DNA of 64,000 bases from Phycisphaera sp. (GTDB taxonomy: Bacteria; Planctomycetota; Phycisphaerae; Phycisphaerales; UBA1924), in NCBI GenBank assembly GCA_020639255.1, contig JACKGZ010000007.1, positions 1 through 64,000 on the forward strand, read 5' to 3'. The notes under the pieces were generated by a model. That model made no database searches. It was not told the origin of the DNA and saw only the letters and a program-made list of their open reading frames with translations. Numbering within the stretch: position 1 is the stretch's first letter; every line of letters starts with the position of its first letter. A program made the translations under genes and the position numbers. Below are positions 1 through 7,913 of the stretch, piece by piece.

Positions 1-1425
1 GATCACGGTCAGCCCGAAGTTCGCGTCGGCCGCGAAGTCTCGCTCGAACTGCGTGAGGTACGTGTGCATCTGCTCGTCTGTGTACACGCCCCGGCCCAGG
101 TGATCGCGAGCGGGCACGAGCCGGCTCCGCATCCGCGCGATGCGCTGCCACTCGAGCGTCTCAAGCGTGCAGAACTCGCCCAGTTCGCTCGCCCACACAT
201 CGTGGATCGCGGCCCCGGACGCGTAGTACTGCCCGTCCGTAAACGCCAGGTCCTGCCCGATGAGTGTCACCGGGTCGCACCCGAGGTGACGCGCCAGGTA
301 GTACGCCAGGTGCGCGACGGTCGCGCCCGGTTTGATCGGGCCGCGGTCTGCGTCGGTCTGTTCGAGGAGCTTGGAGAGGCAGTTGTCCTTGGGGCAGCGC
401 AGCTCGCCGGGCCAGGCGTCGAGGATCGCCGGGTTGCCCTTGGCCTCGGCGACGAGTGTCACGCCTTCGACGTCTTCCTTCGTCAGGCCCTCGTAGAAGC
501 GCCGGCTGATCTCGTGGTAGTCGAGAGCCGTCACGAAGTGCGGCTTGATCCCTCGCGCAAGCATGGGTCTGAGCACCGTCTGCACGGCGATGATCACGAA
601 CTTCTCGCGCACCCAGGGCTGCTCGAGCAGGTGCAGGTTGCGGCGCAGGCTGGGCCCCGCCGAGACCACGATCGCGGGCCTGCCCGCGCACGAGCCCTTG
701 AGGTCGTCGATGCCCGGCGCCTCGGCGTACCTGTCGAGGTTCATGATCTGGTTGCGCATCGTGACATCGGATTGCACGAGTGTCGTGATTACGTTCGTCC
801 GGATCGCGCGGACCACGCCCGCCAGGCGCGCCTCGAAGCGGTCGGCCGTGTCGGCGAGTCTCTTGCTGCTGGGCGGGTGCTCGACGAGCTTGACGCCCAG
901 CGACACGAGCCCCTCGCTGCCGGTGAGTGTCTCGCTGATCGCGGCCGCGTCGTCGGGGTCGGTGATGAACGCGACAAGCGGGTCGACGAGCCATCCCGAG
1001 AAGTCTTGGCGTTCGAGCACCGATCGCAGGAGCGCCACGTCGGGCTCGTAGACCACGATGAGCGACGCAGACTTGCCCCGCTCGAGCAGCGCGCGGACGT
1101 GGTGCCCGCAGCCGAAGCCCTTGACGACGATCACGCCTGCCTTGTCGATGTCCACGGTCTCGGCGAGACGCCTGGCTTCCTCGCCCGGGCGCTTGCGGCT
1201 TGCAAAGGCGGTCTTGCGCCCCCAGCCGTCGGTCATGGCGCACGAGATCAGCCCGTCGTCGGCGACGGTCCACTCAAGGTCAGTCCTGCTTTGCGCTTGG
1301 GCGATGGCTCGGGCGGCGCGCTGCGACACCACACCCATCGATGCAAGGTTCCTGTCGAGCACCGACCCCGAGGCTTCGATCGAGGCCTGACCGGACGGTG
1401 CGACCGCGCGCGATTTGCCTGCCAT
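1..1425 (-). CDS. DUF115 / MptE-like protein (motility accessory factor type), C-terminus cut by window edge
   Basis: An open frame runs from an ATG at 1425 off the left edge (475 codons, no stop), so the C-terminus is missing. GGAG lies 8 bases before the ATG. The centre carries SAGPSLRRN around residues 253-261, followed by PHFVTALDY and, later, VTLIGQDLAF. This is the pattern of the DUF115 Rossmann-like family (6-hydroxymethylpterin pyrophosphokinase MptE-like), whose bacterial members include flagellin-glycosylation Maf proteins. The product is probably cytoplasmic and may transfer a nonulosonic acid to flagellin or another surface protein. That role is inferred from the family and from the FlgM-like gene 2 kb away. 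The family is clear; the exact function is not. Confidence 0.8.
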   Translation of the reverse strand, partial: MAGKSRAVAPSGQASIEASGSVLDRNLASMGVVSQRAARAIAQAQSRTDLEWTVADDGLISCAMTDGWGRKTAFASRKRPGEEARRLAETVDIDKAGVIVVKGFGCGHHVRALLERGKSASLIVVYEPDVALLRSVLERQDFSGWLVDPLVAFITDPDDAAAISETLTGSEGLVSLGVKLVEHPPSSKRLADTADRFEARLAGVVRAIRTNVITTLVQSDVTMRNQIMNLDRYAEAPGIDDLKGSCAGRPAIVVSAGPSLRRNLHLLEQPWVREKFVIIAVQTVLRPMLARGIKPHFVTALDYHEISRRFYEGLTKEDVEGVTLVAEAKGNPAILDAWPGELRCPKDNCLSKLLEQTDADRGPIKPGATVAHLAYYLARHLGCDPVTLIGQDLAFTDGQYYASGAAIHDVWASELGEFCTLETLEWQRIARMRSRLVPARDHLGRGVYTDEQMHTYLTQFERDFAADANFGLTVI

Positions 1426-1499
1426 GACGCGACTCCAGCGTCCGAATCTCTGCGGGCGCACCTCCGGCGCCGTACCCTTGCATCGGCCAGCGGGCGCGG

Positions 1500-1505
1500 T
1501 ACGCT
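1500..1505 (+). promoter_or_regulatory. -10-like box TACGCT, leaderless position
   Basis: TACGCT ends 7 bases before the ATG at 1513. There is no Shine-Dalgarno sequence between them. Confidence 0.45.
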
Positions 1506-1512
1506 CCAAACG

Positions 1513-2139
1513 ATGCAGATCCTCGGCCCAGACGAAGGCTCGCTCCCAGCGCTCCCGAAGACGCCTCTGCTCGAACACTGGCTGTTTGAGTCGCCCACAC
1601 TCCTCACGGGTTTGCTCGTCGTCCTCGGTGTCGTGGCCCTGATCGCCGCCCTGAGGCGCAAGAAAAAGCTTGCGCCTCTGATTGGGGCGGTGGTGCTGTT
1701 CGTTCTTGCAGCCGGGGTGTACGTCACGGCCGGTCTGGTGACGACCGACCGCGAGGTGCTGATGGGACGCACCGCCGAGCTCGTGGGCGCGGTCGCCGAG
1801 GGCAACGCCGACGGCGTGCGCGCGATCCTCGCCGAGCCCTTCCGCATCAACCCGAGCGACAACGCCTCGGGCAACGCCCGGCGCGTTCCCAGGATCACCG
1901 ACTTCGAGCAGATCCGCACCGCGATCGAGAAGTGGATCAACCCCCTCATCGGCTCGCACCAGATCCTGGAGACCCGTGCCGGGATGGAAGGCCCAAGCAT
2001 CGGGCGGACACTCGTCCGCGTCCGGGTCCGGATGCCCGACGGCGGGCTGCTCGGGCATTCGTGGTGGGAGATCGAGTGGCGTCGATCGGGCGACACCTGG
2101 CTCGCCACTCGGATCGAAGCCGTCTGGATTCAGGGCTAA
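1513..2139 (+). CDS. Small membrane-anchored protein with NTF2/SnoaL-like C-terminal region
   Basis: This 208-residue protein has two hydrophobic segments near its N-terminus (about residues 18-43 and 48-72), separated by a short RRKKK loop that should face the cytoplasm. The remaining 130 residues are soluble. They begin with a helix (GRTAELVGAVAEGNADGV) and end with strands containing SWWEIEWRRSGDTWLATRIE, which resembles the NTF2/SnoaL-like fold. The similarity is by pattern only and no catalytic residue can be named. It is divergent from the DUF115 gene with an 87-base gap. The start at 1513 is favoured because of the -10-like box just upstream. Confidence 0.7.
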   Translation: MQILGPDEGSLPALPKTPLLEHWLFESPTLLTGLLVVLGVVALIAALRRKKKLAPLIGAVVLFVLAAGVYVTAGLVTTDREVLMGRTAELVGAVAEGNADGVRAILAEPFRINPSDNASGNARRVPRITDFEQIRTAIEKWINPLIGSHQILETRAGMEGPSIGRTLVRVRVRMPDGGLLGHSWWEIEWRRSGDTWLATRIEAVWIQG

Positions 2140-2158
2140 CTGTCGATAGGGAAAGCGT

Positions 2159-3049
2159 TTACTGAGTTGGGATGAGCACCGGGAAGCTCGGCTGCAGCAC
2201 CTGCTCCTCGCGCCCGTCGTTCATCACGGTCTGACTGACGCCCTGGCCGTTGACGAGGTTGTGCGGGAACCGCTCCATAAGGTCGCGCAGTTCGAGGCTG
2301 AAGCTGTTCTGGATATCGCGTTCGCCGAAAACGCCGACAGTCACCATGCTCATGCTCGGGCCGTGGTAATAGAAAGCAAGCTCACCCTGCCTCCTGAGAT
2401 CGGCCGCGGCCTGTTCCGCTTTCTTGCGTGCCTCAAGAACATCCTTCTCGGTGGGGGCTCTCCCGTCGGTCCGGCCGTAGGCGCCTATCTGCAGCGTGTA
2501 GACCGCCTGGCGGCCGTAGTCCTTGGGTGCGGATCGCAGATCGAAGCCGGAAGTTGGCCCGCTCTCATCCGGAGGGATGTAGAACGCGTGCTCGAAGGGT
2601 TTGGTGCCTTCGTCGCGGACGTTTCGGACGCGTTCGAGGAGCGCCTCTGCCTCAGCGCTCGATGGACTGGCGACCTTGCCGATGCAGACGATCACGCGCG
2701 GGCCGCGTGCGAGAACAAACGCATCGCCCAAGCCGTCGAGCCGGCGCAGCCGTGTGAGTTCCTGCTCGGCTCGGATCCTGGCGCTGTCTCCCGCGAAAGG
2801 CTTGAGCCCGATGGTCCAGAATTCGCCGTCGGCAGACGTTGCGCTCGACGTCCCGTTGAACAGGATTTTGCCCTCTGAACTGGGGGGCGACTTTGGGCCG
2901 CCTGTGGAGCATCCGGCGAGGGTTAGCATGAAAATCGAATACCCGATCGTTTTGCAAACCTGTGGAAAATGGCTTGTGGTGCGGGAAATAGCGTTCCGGG
3001 CTTCATGAAGAGGGTGTGAGACGAAAAAAATATGGCGCGTCCGTTTCAT
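2159..3049 (-). CDS. Putative lipoprotein of unknown function
   Basis: The 296-residue frame contains FMLTLAGCSTGG, a convincing lipobox with Cys at about residue 47. This suggests export, cleavage and lipidation. The stretch before the lipobox is unusually long for a signal peptide, so the true start may lie nearer to it, but no ATG or GTG with a good ribosome site is obvious there. The C-terminal half has a repeated strand-helix pattern (YTLQIGAYG, then EARKKAEQAAADLRRQG, then MVTVGVFGE) reminiscent of SPOR-type domains, which bind peptidoglycan; this is a weak fold-level guess. The gene has lower GC than its neighbours. Function unknown. Confidence 0.65.
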   Translation of the reverse strand: MKRTRHIFFVSHPLHEARNAISRTTSHFPQVCKTIGYSIFMLTLAGCSTGGPKSPPSSEGKILFNGTSSATSADGEFWTIGLKPFAGDSARIRAEQELTRLRRLDGLGDAFVLARGPRVIVCIGKVASPSSAEAEALLERVRNVRDEGTKPFEHAFYIPPDESGPTSGFDLRSAPKDYGRQAVYTLQIGAYGRTDGRAPTEKDVLEARKKAEQAAADLRRQGELAFYYHGPSMSMVTVGVFGERDIQNSFSLELRDLMERFPHNLVNGQGVSQTVMNDGREEQVLQPSFPVLIPTQ

Positions 3050-3323
3050 CGTTATTACTCTAAGCGGCTGTCAACGTTCGATTTATAAACAAGTTGAAGG
3101 ATTTGAGCGACTTTGCAGCAAGTTCGATCGGCCCGACGATACTCAATTGCGAAGGACATGATGGGTACACAACATCTTGTCCCTCGTAGGTTCCGGATCG
3201 TAGGTCTGGTGGTGGGAATACCTGGCTTTCTGATTCGTTGTTTTGATGAGGTTCGGTGGGAATTGCGCGGAAGGCAGAACTTGCGCGTCGGCCTCGAAGA
3301 TGAGTGAGAACGGAGTGGAACGA

Positions 3324-3626
3324 ATGACAGACGTAGGTCGAATTTCCAGCGGCAACGAAGCAATCCGGTCGGAGGCGATCGGGCGAGCCGCAGGCCGGGC
3401 CGATCGTGACGCACGCCCAGGCGAGACTTCGGGCATCGAACGCGGACAGGATTCCGTCGATGTCTCGGACACGGCCCGCGTCGCCGCTTCCAGGTACGCC
3501 AGCGAGGACAACGCGATCCGCCAGGATCTCGTCGACCGCATCCGTGCCGAGATCGAGAGCGGTTCGTACGAGACCCCCATCAAGATCGCCGGGACCGTTG
3601 ACGGTCTCCTGGACGCGCTCTCCTGA
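3324..3626 (+). CDS. flgM: FlgM-like anti-sigma-28 factor
   Basis: The product is a 100-residue hydrophilic protein. Its C-terminal half reads DSVDVSDTARVAASRYA, then RQDLVDRIRAEIESGSYETP, then a final helix ending VDGLLDAL. This matches the FlgM pattern: an LSxxA helix, R...V..ir..I..G.Y, then a terminal helix. FlgM proteins bind and inhibit FliA (sigma-28) until the flagellar hook is complete and are then exported. The ATG at 3324 was chosen over the upstream ATG at 3300 because GGAG sits 8 bases before it. A strong intrinsic terminator follows. No other flagellar gene lies inside the window. The assignment rests on the C-terminal pattern. Confidence 0.62.
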   Translation: MTDVGRISSGNEAIRSEAIGRAAGRADRDARPGETSGIERGQDSVDVSDTARVAASRYASEDNAIRQDLVDRIRAEIESGSYETPIKIAGTVDGLLDALS

Positions 3627-3666
3627 TCCCATCTCGCTTGGGTTGAGCATCCCGATCTCGATTCCA

Positions 3667-3682
3667 ATCACAAAGTTGTGAT
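3667..3682 (+). repeat. Perfect inverted repeat downstream of the FlgM-like gene
   Basis: ATCACAA-AG-TTGTGAT forms 7-base arms just before the terminator hairpin. The 2-base centre is too tight for an RNA loop, so it may be a protein-binding palindrome or incidental. Confidence 0.35.
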
Positions 3683-3689
3683 TCCCACG

Positions 3690-3723
3690 CCCGCTCTTGG
3701 CAGTGTTGCCCGGCGGGTTTTTT
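3690..3723 (+). terminator. Rho-independent terminator after the FlgM-like gene
   Basis: CCCGC (3690-3694) pairs with GCGGG (3713-3717). An inner GGCA/TGCC stem closes a GTGT loop, and six T residues follow (3718-3723). Confidence 0.8.
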
Positions 3724-3749
3724 GTGCGCTCATGAAGATACCAGATCGG

Positions 3750-4700
3750 CTAGGCGTTCTGGCCCGTTCGGGCGGCCGCAAGGATCGCGGCTCCGAGCAG
3801 CCCCGCGTTCGAGCCCAGCTTCGTGGCTCGGACCTCAACGCCACGCAGTTCTTCAGGCCAGCAGCTGGCACGTGCGGCTCGCTGGATGGGCTCGACGATG
3901 TGTCGGCCCGCTTCTTCAACGAGCCCGCCGCCCACGACGATGCGTTCGAGTGAGAGCATCGTGACGAGCGAGCCCACAACGCGCCCGATCTTCTCGCCGG
4001 CGAGCGTGACGATGCGTGTGGTCAGCTCGTCGTTCTGATCCAGCGCCCCGGCGATGAGCGACGAGGTGCAAGGGCTGCCCTCTCTGATGGCGCTGGCGAG
4101 CACGGATGGTTCGCCGCGCTCGATGGCTTCGCAGATGTCGCGCGCGATGGCGGTGCGTGAGCACTGGTGTTCGAGCTCGCGGTGGCCTCTTGCGTTGTCC
4201 GGGTCGATCAGGACGTGCCCGATCTCGCCGGCGGTTCGACGCGGGCCGTGGTAGACCTCGCCCCGCAGGACCAGCCCGCCTCCGACGCCGGTGCCGATCC
4301 AAACACCGAGCAGGTCATCGCACCCAGCGCCCGCGCCCAGGCGCTGCTCGGCGAAGACGGCCGCGTTCACGTCGTTGTCGAGCACCACGGGCATGTCGAG
4401 CCTGCGCGCCAGTTCGTCGGCCGCGTGCAGGTCGTCCCATTTCAGATTCGGCGCGTTGAGCACGATGCCCCGTTCCGGGTCGATCGCGCCGGGGGCCGCC
4501 AGCCCGATCGCGTCGGCTCGTTTCATGCCCGAGCGGTCGAGCGCGATGCGGACGTGCTCGGCGATGGTGTCGAGGATCGCCGCGGGCCCGCGCGAGGCCT
4601 CGGTCTTCGTTCCCGAGCGCCCGATGATCTCGCACGCGGGGTTCACCACTCCGATCTGCATATGTGTGCCGCCGAGATCGACACCGACTGTCACTTTCAT
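3750..4700 (-). CDS. ROK-family sugar kinase (glucokinase-like)
   Basis: The 316-residue protein has the ROK layout. The phosphate-binding GVDLGGTHMQIG is at the N-terminus, the sugar-site LDNDVNAAVFAE is near residue 110, the GTGVGGGLVL adenosine motif near residue 140 and GEIGH near 165. The family phosphorylates glucose or related hexoses with ATP. After GEIGH, the usual CxCGxxGCxE zinc-binding cluster is replaced by ARGHRELEHQCS, leaving a single Cys, so zinc binding may be lost or altered. Its ATG overlaps the ispE stop in an ATGA tetranucleotide, so the two are probably one transcript with coupled translation. The substrate cannot be read from the sequence. Confidence 0.9.
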   Translation of the reverse strand: MKVTVGVDLGGTHMQIGVVNPACEIIGRSGTKTEASRGPAAILDTIAEHVRIALDRSGMKRADAIGLAAPGAIDPERGIVLNAPNLKWDDLHAADELARRLDMPVVLDNDVNAAVFAEQRLGAGAGCDDLLGVWIGTGVGGGLVLRGEVYHGPRRTAGEIGHVLIDPDNARGHRELEHQCSRTAIARDICEAIERGEPSVLASAIREGSPCTSSLIAGALDQNDELTTRIVTLAGEKIGRVVGSLVTMLSLERIVVGGGLVEEAGRHIVEPIQRAARASCWPEELRGVEVRATKLGSNAGLLGAAILAAARTGQNA

Positions 4701-5599
4701 GCCTGCTCCGCTCCGGTCAGTGTGCGCACCTTGATGCAGCGGACATTGGTGATTCGATGGCGGATCGTCTCGGCGAGCTCGTCGGCGCTCTCTGTCACGA
4801 GAAAGAGCGTCGAACCCGAGCCCGAGACCTGGACCGGCACATCCGTGATGCGCCCGATCCGGCTGATCAGCGTTTGCAGCTCGGGTTGATGTCGAAGTGC
4901 CGGGAATGCAAGATCGTTGAACAGCTCGTTCGCATTCACGCTGCCGCGCTCGGCCATCTCGACGACACGCCTGATGTCGAGTGTCAGTGGCGACTGGTCG
5001 TATTCGCGGTAGACGTCGCCCGTGTGGCATCCGAAGCCCGGCAGGATCAGCAGCAGCTCGGTCGGTTCGAGTTCGACGCGGCGGATGCGCTCGCCGAAGT
5101 GCGTGACGAGCGCGGGCCTGGGGATTGCGGCCTCGTCGAGAAAGAACGGGATGTCCGATCCGAGCGTGCGCGATATCTCGACGAGTTCGGCGAGAGGGAG
5201 CTTGAGATCAAACAGTCTGTTGGCCGCCGCAAGACACGCCGCGGCATCGCTCGAGCCGCCCCCGAGTCCGCCCCCGACCGGAATGCTCTTGGTGATCGAG
5301 ATCTTCGCGGTGAGATCGCGTCCCACGTGCGTCGAGAGCTTTGCCAGCGCCCGGACGGCCAGATCATCGCTCGGGAGCCAGCCCATCGGCGATCGACTCG
5401 GTGCGTCATCGGCCCAGTGTCGTTCAAGCGACGTCTCGTCTGCGTGCGCCAGTGTGACCTCGTCGTACAAGTCGATCGCGGCGATCCATGACGCGATCGG
5501 GTGCATCCCCGCGTCGGGTGTGCCCGAGGGCTCGGGTGGCCCGACGGACAGGGCGAGGTTTACCTTCGCGGGCGTGCGGATGGTCAGGGTCTCGGCCAT
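4697..5599 (-). CDS. ispE: 4-diphosphocytidyl-2-C-methyl-D-erythritol kinase
   Basis: IspE phosphorylates CDP-methylerythritol with ATP in the non-mevalonate (MEP) route to isoprenoid precursors. The 300-residue protein starts with MAETLTIRTPAKVNLAL, typical of the family, and has the GHMP-kinase ATP loop SIPVGGGLGGGSSDAAA around residues 110-126. SGSGSTLF sits near the C-terminus. The start at 5599 gives the expected N-terminus; longer in-frame extensions are not family-like. There is no ribosome site, but TACGCT ends 7 bases upstream, suggesting a leaderless message. It is followed directly by the ROK kinase gene with a 4-base overlap. Confidence 0.95.
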   Translation of the reverse strand: MAETLTIRTPAKVNLALSVGPPEPSGTPDAGMHPIASWIAAIDLYDEVTLAHADETSLERHWADDAPSRSPMGWLPSDDLAVRALAKLSTHVGRDLTAKISITKSIPVGGGLGGGSSDAAACLAAANRLFDLKLPLAELVEISRTLGSDIPFFLDEAAIPRPALVTHFGERIRRVELEPTELLLILPGFGCHTGDVYREYDQSPLTLDIRRVVEMAERGSVNANELFNDLAFPALRHQPELQTLISRIGRITDVPVQVSGSGSTLFLVTESADELAETIRHRITNVRCIKVRTLTGAEQA

Positions 5600-5606
5600 G
5601 TCTGCG

Positions 5607-5612
5607 AGCGTA
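5607..5612 (-). promoter_or_regulatory. -10-like box TACGCT for ispE, leaderless position
   Basis: Read on the minus strand, TACGCT is followed by 7 bases and then the ispE ATG. The same hexamer and spacing occur at 1500-1505. Confidence 0.5.
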
Positions 5613-5678
5613 TCACCCGCTTTGATCCCGCGTCGGGTGGGCCATCGGTCGCCGCTACCATCCACAAGGAGGTTCGCC

Positions 5679-6797
5679 ATGGATCGCGCCAAGCTGTTTG
5701 AGGCCCTTGGCCAGCTCGCCCCGCTCTCGCTCGTCGAGCCGTGGGATAACGTCGGTCTGCTCGTGGGCGAGGCATCGGGCGAACTCGCCGGCCCGGTCCT
5801 CTGCACGATCGACCTGACCGAATCGGTCATGGACGAAGCCGAGCAGATCGGCTGCTCGACCATCATCGCCTATCACCCGCCGATCTTTGCGCCGATCAAA
5901 CGGGTGGTGTGCTCGGACACCAAGCAGCGGCTGGTGCACCGCGCGATCCGAGCGGGCATGTCGATCTACTCGCCCCACACCGCGCTCGACGCGGCACAGG
6001 ACGGGCTCAACGACTGGCTCATCAGCGGCTTCGGATCGGGCGATGTCCGTTCACTCAAAGCCTCAACCGGCCGGGAAGACCTGCGCAAGATCGTCACGTT
6101 CGTCCCGACCAAGGACGTCGAGCGAGTCCGCCACGCGCTCGCCTCGGCCGGGGCCGGGCATATCGGCGCCTACGACCTCTGCTCGTTCGGTGCACTCGGC
6201 ACGGGGACGTTCCGAGGACAGGCCGGCACGAACCCGACGATCGGCAAGGCCGGCGAGTTCACGAGCGTCGAAGAGATGCGTCTCGAGATGGTCTGCCCCG
6301 AGGACGCGGTGGCGCTCGCGATCGAGACGCTCCGCGCGTTCCACCCCTACGAAGAGCCGGCGATCGACGTCTTCCGGATCGAGCCGCTGCCCGAGCGCAA
6401 CACGGGCCACGGTCGGCGCATCGTGCTCGATCAGCCGCTAACGACCATGGAAATCGCCGAGAAACTCAAGAAACACCTGGGCGTCTCACGCCTCAAGCTC
6501 ACCGCGCCGGGCGGCGATCACGCACGCAAGCTCTCGCACATCGGCGTCTGCGCGGGTTCGGGCAGCGACCTCGCGCCCACGGCCGCGGCCAACGGGTGCG
6601 AGATGTACATCACGGGCGAGATGACGCACCACCAGGTCATGGCGCACCTCGATCGCGGGCTCGGCATCATCCTGGCCGGGCACACCAACACCGAGCGGGG
6701 CTATCTCCCCATCCTGGCGACGAAGCTCAAGAAGAAGCTGCCCGGGCTCGACGTGCGCGTCTCGTCGGCGGACCGCTCGCAGCTCGAGTGGGTCTGA
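5679..6797 (+). CDS. Nif3-like dinuclear metal-center protein (YqfO/YbgI family)
   Basis: The 372-residue protein opens with LVEPWDNVGLLVG and has AYHPPIF, SPHTALD and, near the C-terminus, TGEMTHHQ and LAGHTNTERG. These His and Glu residues form the two-metal site of Nif3/DUF34 proteins. The central region of about 100 residues, between the two halves of the metal site, corresponds to the PII-like insert seen in longer (YqfO-type) members. Family members have been linked to GTP cyclohydrolase-like or metal-handling roles, but no activity is certain. AAGGAGG lies 7 bases before the ATG, an unusually strong ribosome site for this window. The gene is divergent from ispE. Confidence 0.92.
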   Translation: MDRAKLFEALGQLAPLSLVEPWDNVGLLVGEASGELAGPVLCTIDLTESVMDEAEQIGCSTIIAYHPPIFAPIKRVVCSDTKQRLVHRAIRAGMSIYSPHTALDAAQDGLNDWLISGFGSGDVRSLKASTGREDLRKIVTFVPTKDVERVRHALASAGAGHIGAYDLCSFGALGTGTFRGQAGTNPTIGKAGEFTSVEEMRLEMVCPEDAVALAIETLRAFHPYEEPAIDVFRIEPLPERNTGHGRRIVLDQPLTTMEIAEKLKKHLGVSRLKLTAPGGDHARKLSHIGVCAGSGSDLAPTAAANGCEMYITGEMTHHQVMAHLDRGLGIILAGHTNTERGYLPILATKLKKKLPGLDVRVSSADRSQLEWV

Positions 6798-6804
6798 GCC
6801 GAAC

Positions 6805-7293
6805 TCAGGGCGCCGAGTTCAGATCCGATCCGCCGGCGCCGAAGTCGAGCACGCCCATCTGGCGGAACGAGGACCGCGGCTTGCGCACGCCCGCGTCGAA
6901 GAGCAGCTGTGCGATCTCGCCCGGAGTGACATAGACCACCGAGCCCGCGAGTTCGTACTCGACGTTGCCCTCGGGCATCTCGAACTCGGCGAGGTCGATC
7001 GCCGCCGGGAGCGTGAATTGCTGGGTGCCCAAGCGCCGGACTGTTGCCTCGGCCGAGCGCGTGCCCGAGAAGACCCGCTGCCCGTTGAGCTTGAGCGCGT
7101 AGCGCACGCGCTCGAACGGCAGGTCCACCTCGTTCGTGTTGGTCGCGTCGAGCGTGAAGTCGATCACGACGCCCTCGGCCGTCTCCTGCGAGATGCGGGC
7201 GCCGACGACGTCGATCTTCGGCGCGTCGTACGACGAGCATCCGCTCGCGATCAGCGTCAGCAGCAGGAAAAGCGTGGGTGTGAGCGTTCGCAT
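6805..7293 (-). CDS. LEA type 2 (WHy-domain) lipoprotein
   Basis: The 162-residue product has a lipoprotein signal ending in LIASGCSS, so it should be anchored in the cell envelope. The mature part (IDFTLDATNTNEVDLPFERVRYALKLNGQRVFSG and on) has the repeating strand pattern of the WHy/LEA14 domain. That domain is found in stress-related and cell-surface proteins and is thought to act non-catalytically. TACCCT ends 8 bases before the ATG with no ribosome site. It runs tail-to-tail with the Nif3-like gene with a 7-base gap. Confidence 0.82.
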   Translation of the reverse strand: MRTLTPTLFLLLTLIASGCSSYDAPKIDVVGARISQETAEGVVIDFTLDATNTNEVDLPFERVRYALKLNGQRVFSGTRSAEATVRRLGTQQFTLPAAIDLAEFEMPEGNVEYELAGSVVYVTPGEIAQLLFDAGVRKPRSSFRQMGVLDFGAGGSDLNSAP

Positions 7294-7301
7294 GCGCCGG
7301 T

Positions 7302-7307
7302 AGGGTA
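7302..7307 (-). promoter_or_regulatory. -10-like box TACCCT, leaderless position
   Basis: On the minus strand TACCCT is followed by 8 bases and then the ATG at 7293. Confidence 0.45.
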
Positions 7308-7327
7308 TCGTCCCCGCCGGCTGCGCG

Positions 7328-7789
7328 TCAGCGGAGCGTGGCCCAGAGCCCGTCGCTCTGCGCCGGGTCGGCCGCGACGATCGTGATCGCGTGCGTCATG
7401 TCCGAGGACATATCGATGTACCCGAACCACTGGAACGTCAGCTTGCCGAGCACAATGACCGCCAGGATCGCCCCGATCTCGGCCTGCCAGCGACGGCGCT
7501 GCCAGAACAGAATCGACGAGCTGACGACCATCGTGGCAAGCTTGAACCCCGCCACGATCGCCGGCGAGCCCATCGCGATCACCCATCGGGCCAGCGGGTT
7601 GCCCTCGAAGAGCCCGATGTTCATCAGATACGTGAGCGTCATCGCAAGATCGGTCAGCCCGAGCACCCAGCCGATGGCGATCAGCAGCACGATGCGAAAG
7701 GGCCTGCTCCGCAGAAGCTGGGGCAGACGCACCATCGGGGCCTCTTGCTGATCAAGGGCCAGCGCGGGGAGCGGGAGAGTGGCTTGCAT
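7328..7789 (-). CDS. Small integral membrane protein (DUF5658-like)
   Basis: The 153-residue protein has three or four hydrophobic helices (about residues 33-55, 70-90 and 103-122). It contains TDLAMTLTYLMNIGLFEGNPLARWVI, resembling the conserved DxxxT...G..E.NP motif of DUF5658-type membrane proteins. Function unknown. The first 18 residues are not hydrophobic, and a second Met at residue 19 (MVRLPQLLRS) is a possible true start. It may be co-transcribed with the downstream LEA-type gene, although that gene has its own -10-like box. Confidence 0.75.
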   Translation of the reverse strand: MQATLPLPALALDQQEAPMVRLPQLLRSRPFRIVLLIAIGWVLGLTDLAMTLTYLMNIGLFEGNPLARWVIAMGSPAIVAGFKLATMVVSSSILFWQRRRWQAEIGAILAVIVLGKLTFQWFGYIDMSSDMTHAITIVAADPAQSDGLWATLR

Positions 7790-7913
7790 GATCCCGTCGC
7801 ATCGGCTTGAGGGTTCACCCTCATGAGCAACCGGACCCGGCCCGGCTCGATAGACTCGTCAAGATGCAACGCTTCGGAGAGAGCGTCCGCCCTACAGGCA
7901 ATCAGGAGGCCTC

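Noticed and set aside
161..1273. Minus-strand frame rich in Arg inside the DUF115 gene
   Set aside because: It is a shadow of the DUF115 frame on the same strand: mostly Arg, Gly and Ala, with no motifs. GC-rich DNA gives many such frames.
3060..3671. Minus-strand frame opposite the FlgM-like gene
   Set aside because: No family pattern. The plus strand has a ribosome site, a terminator and the FlgM pattern.
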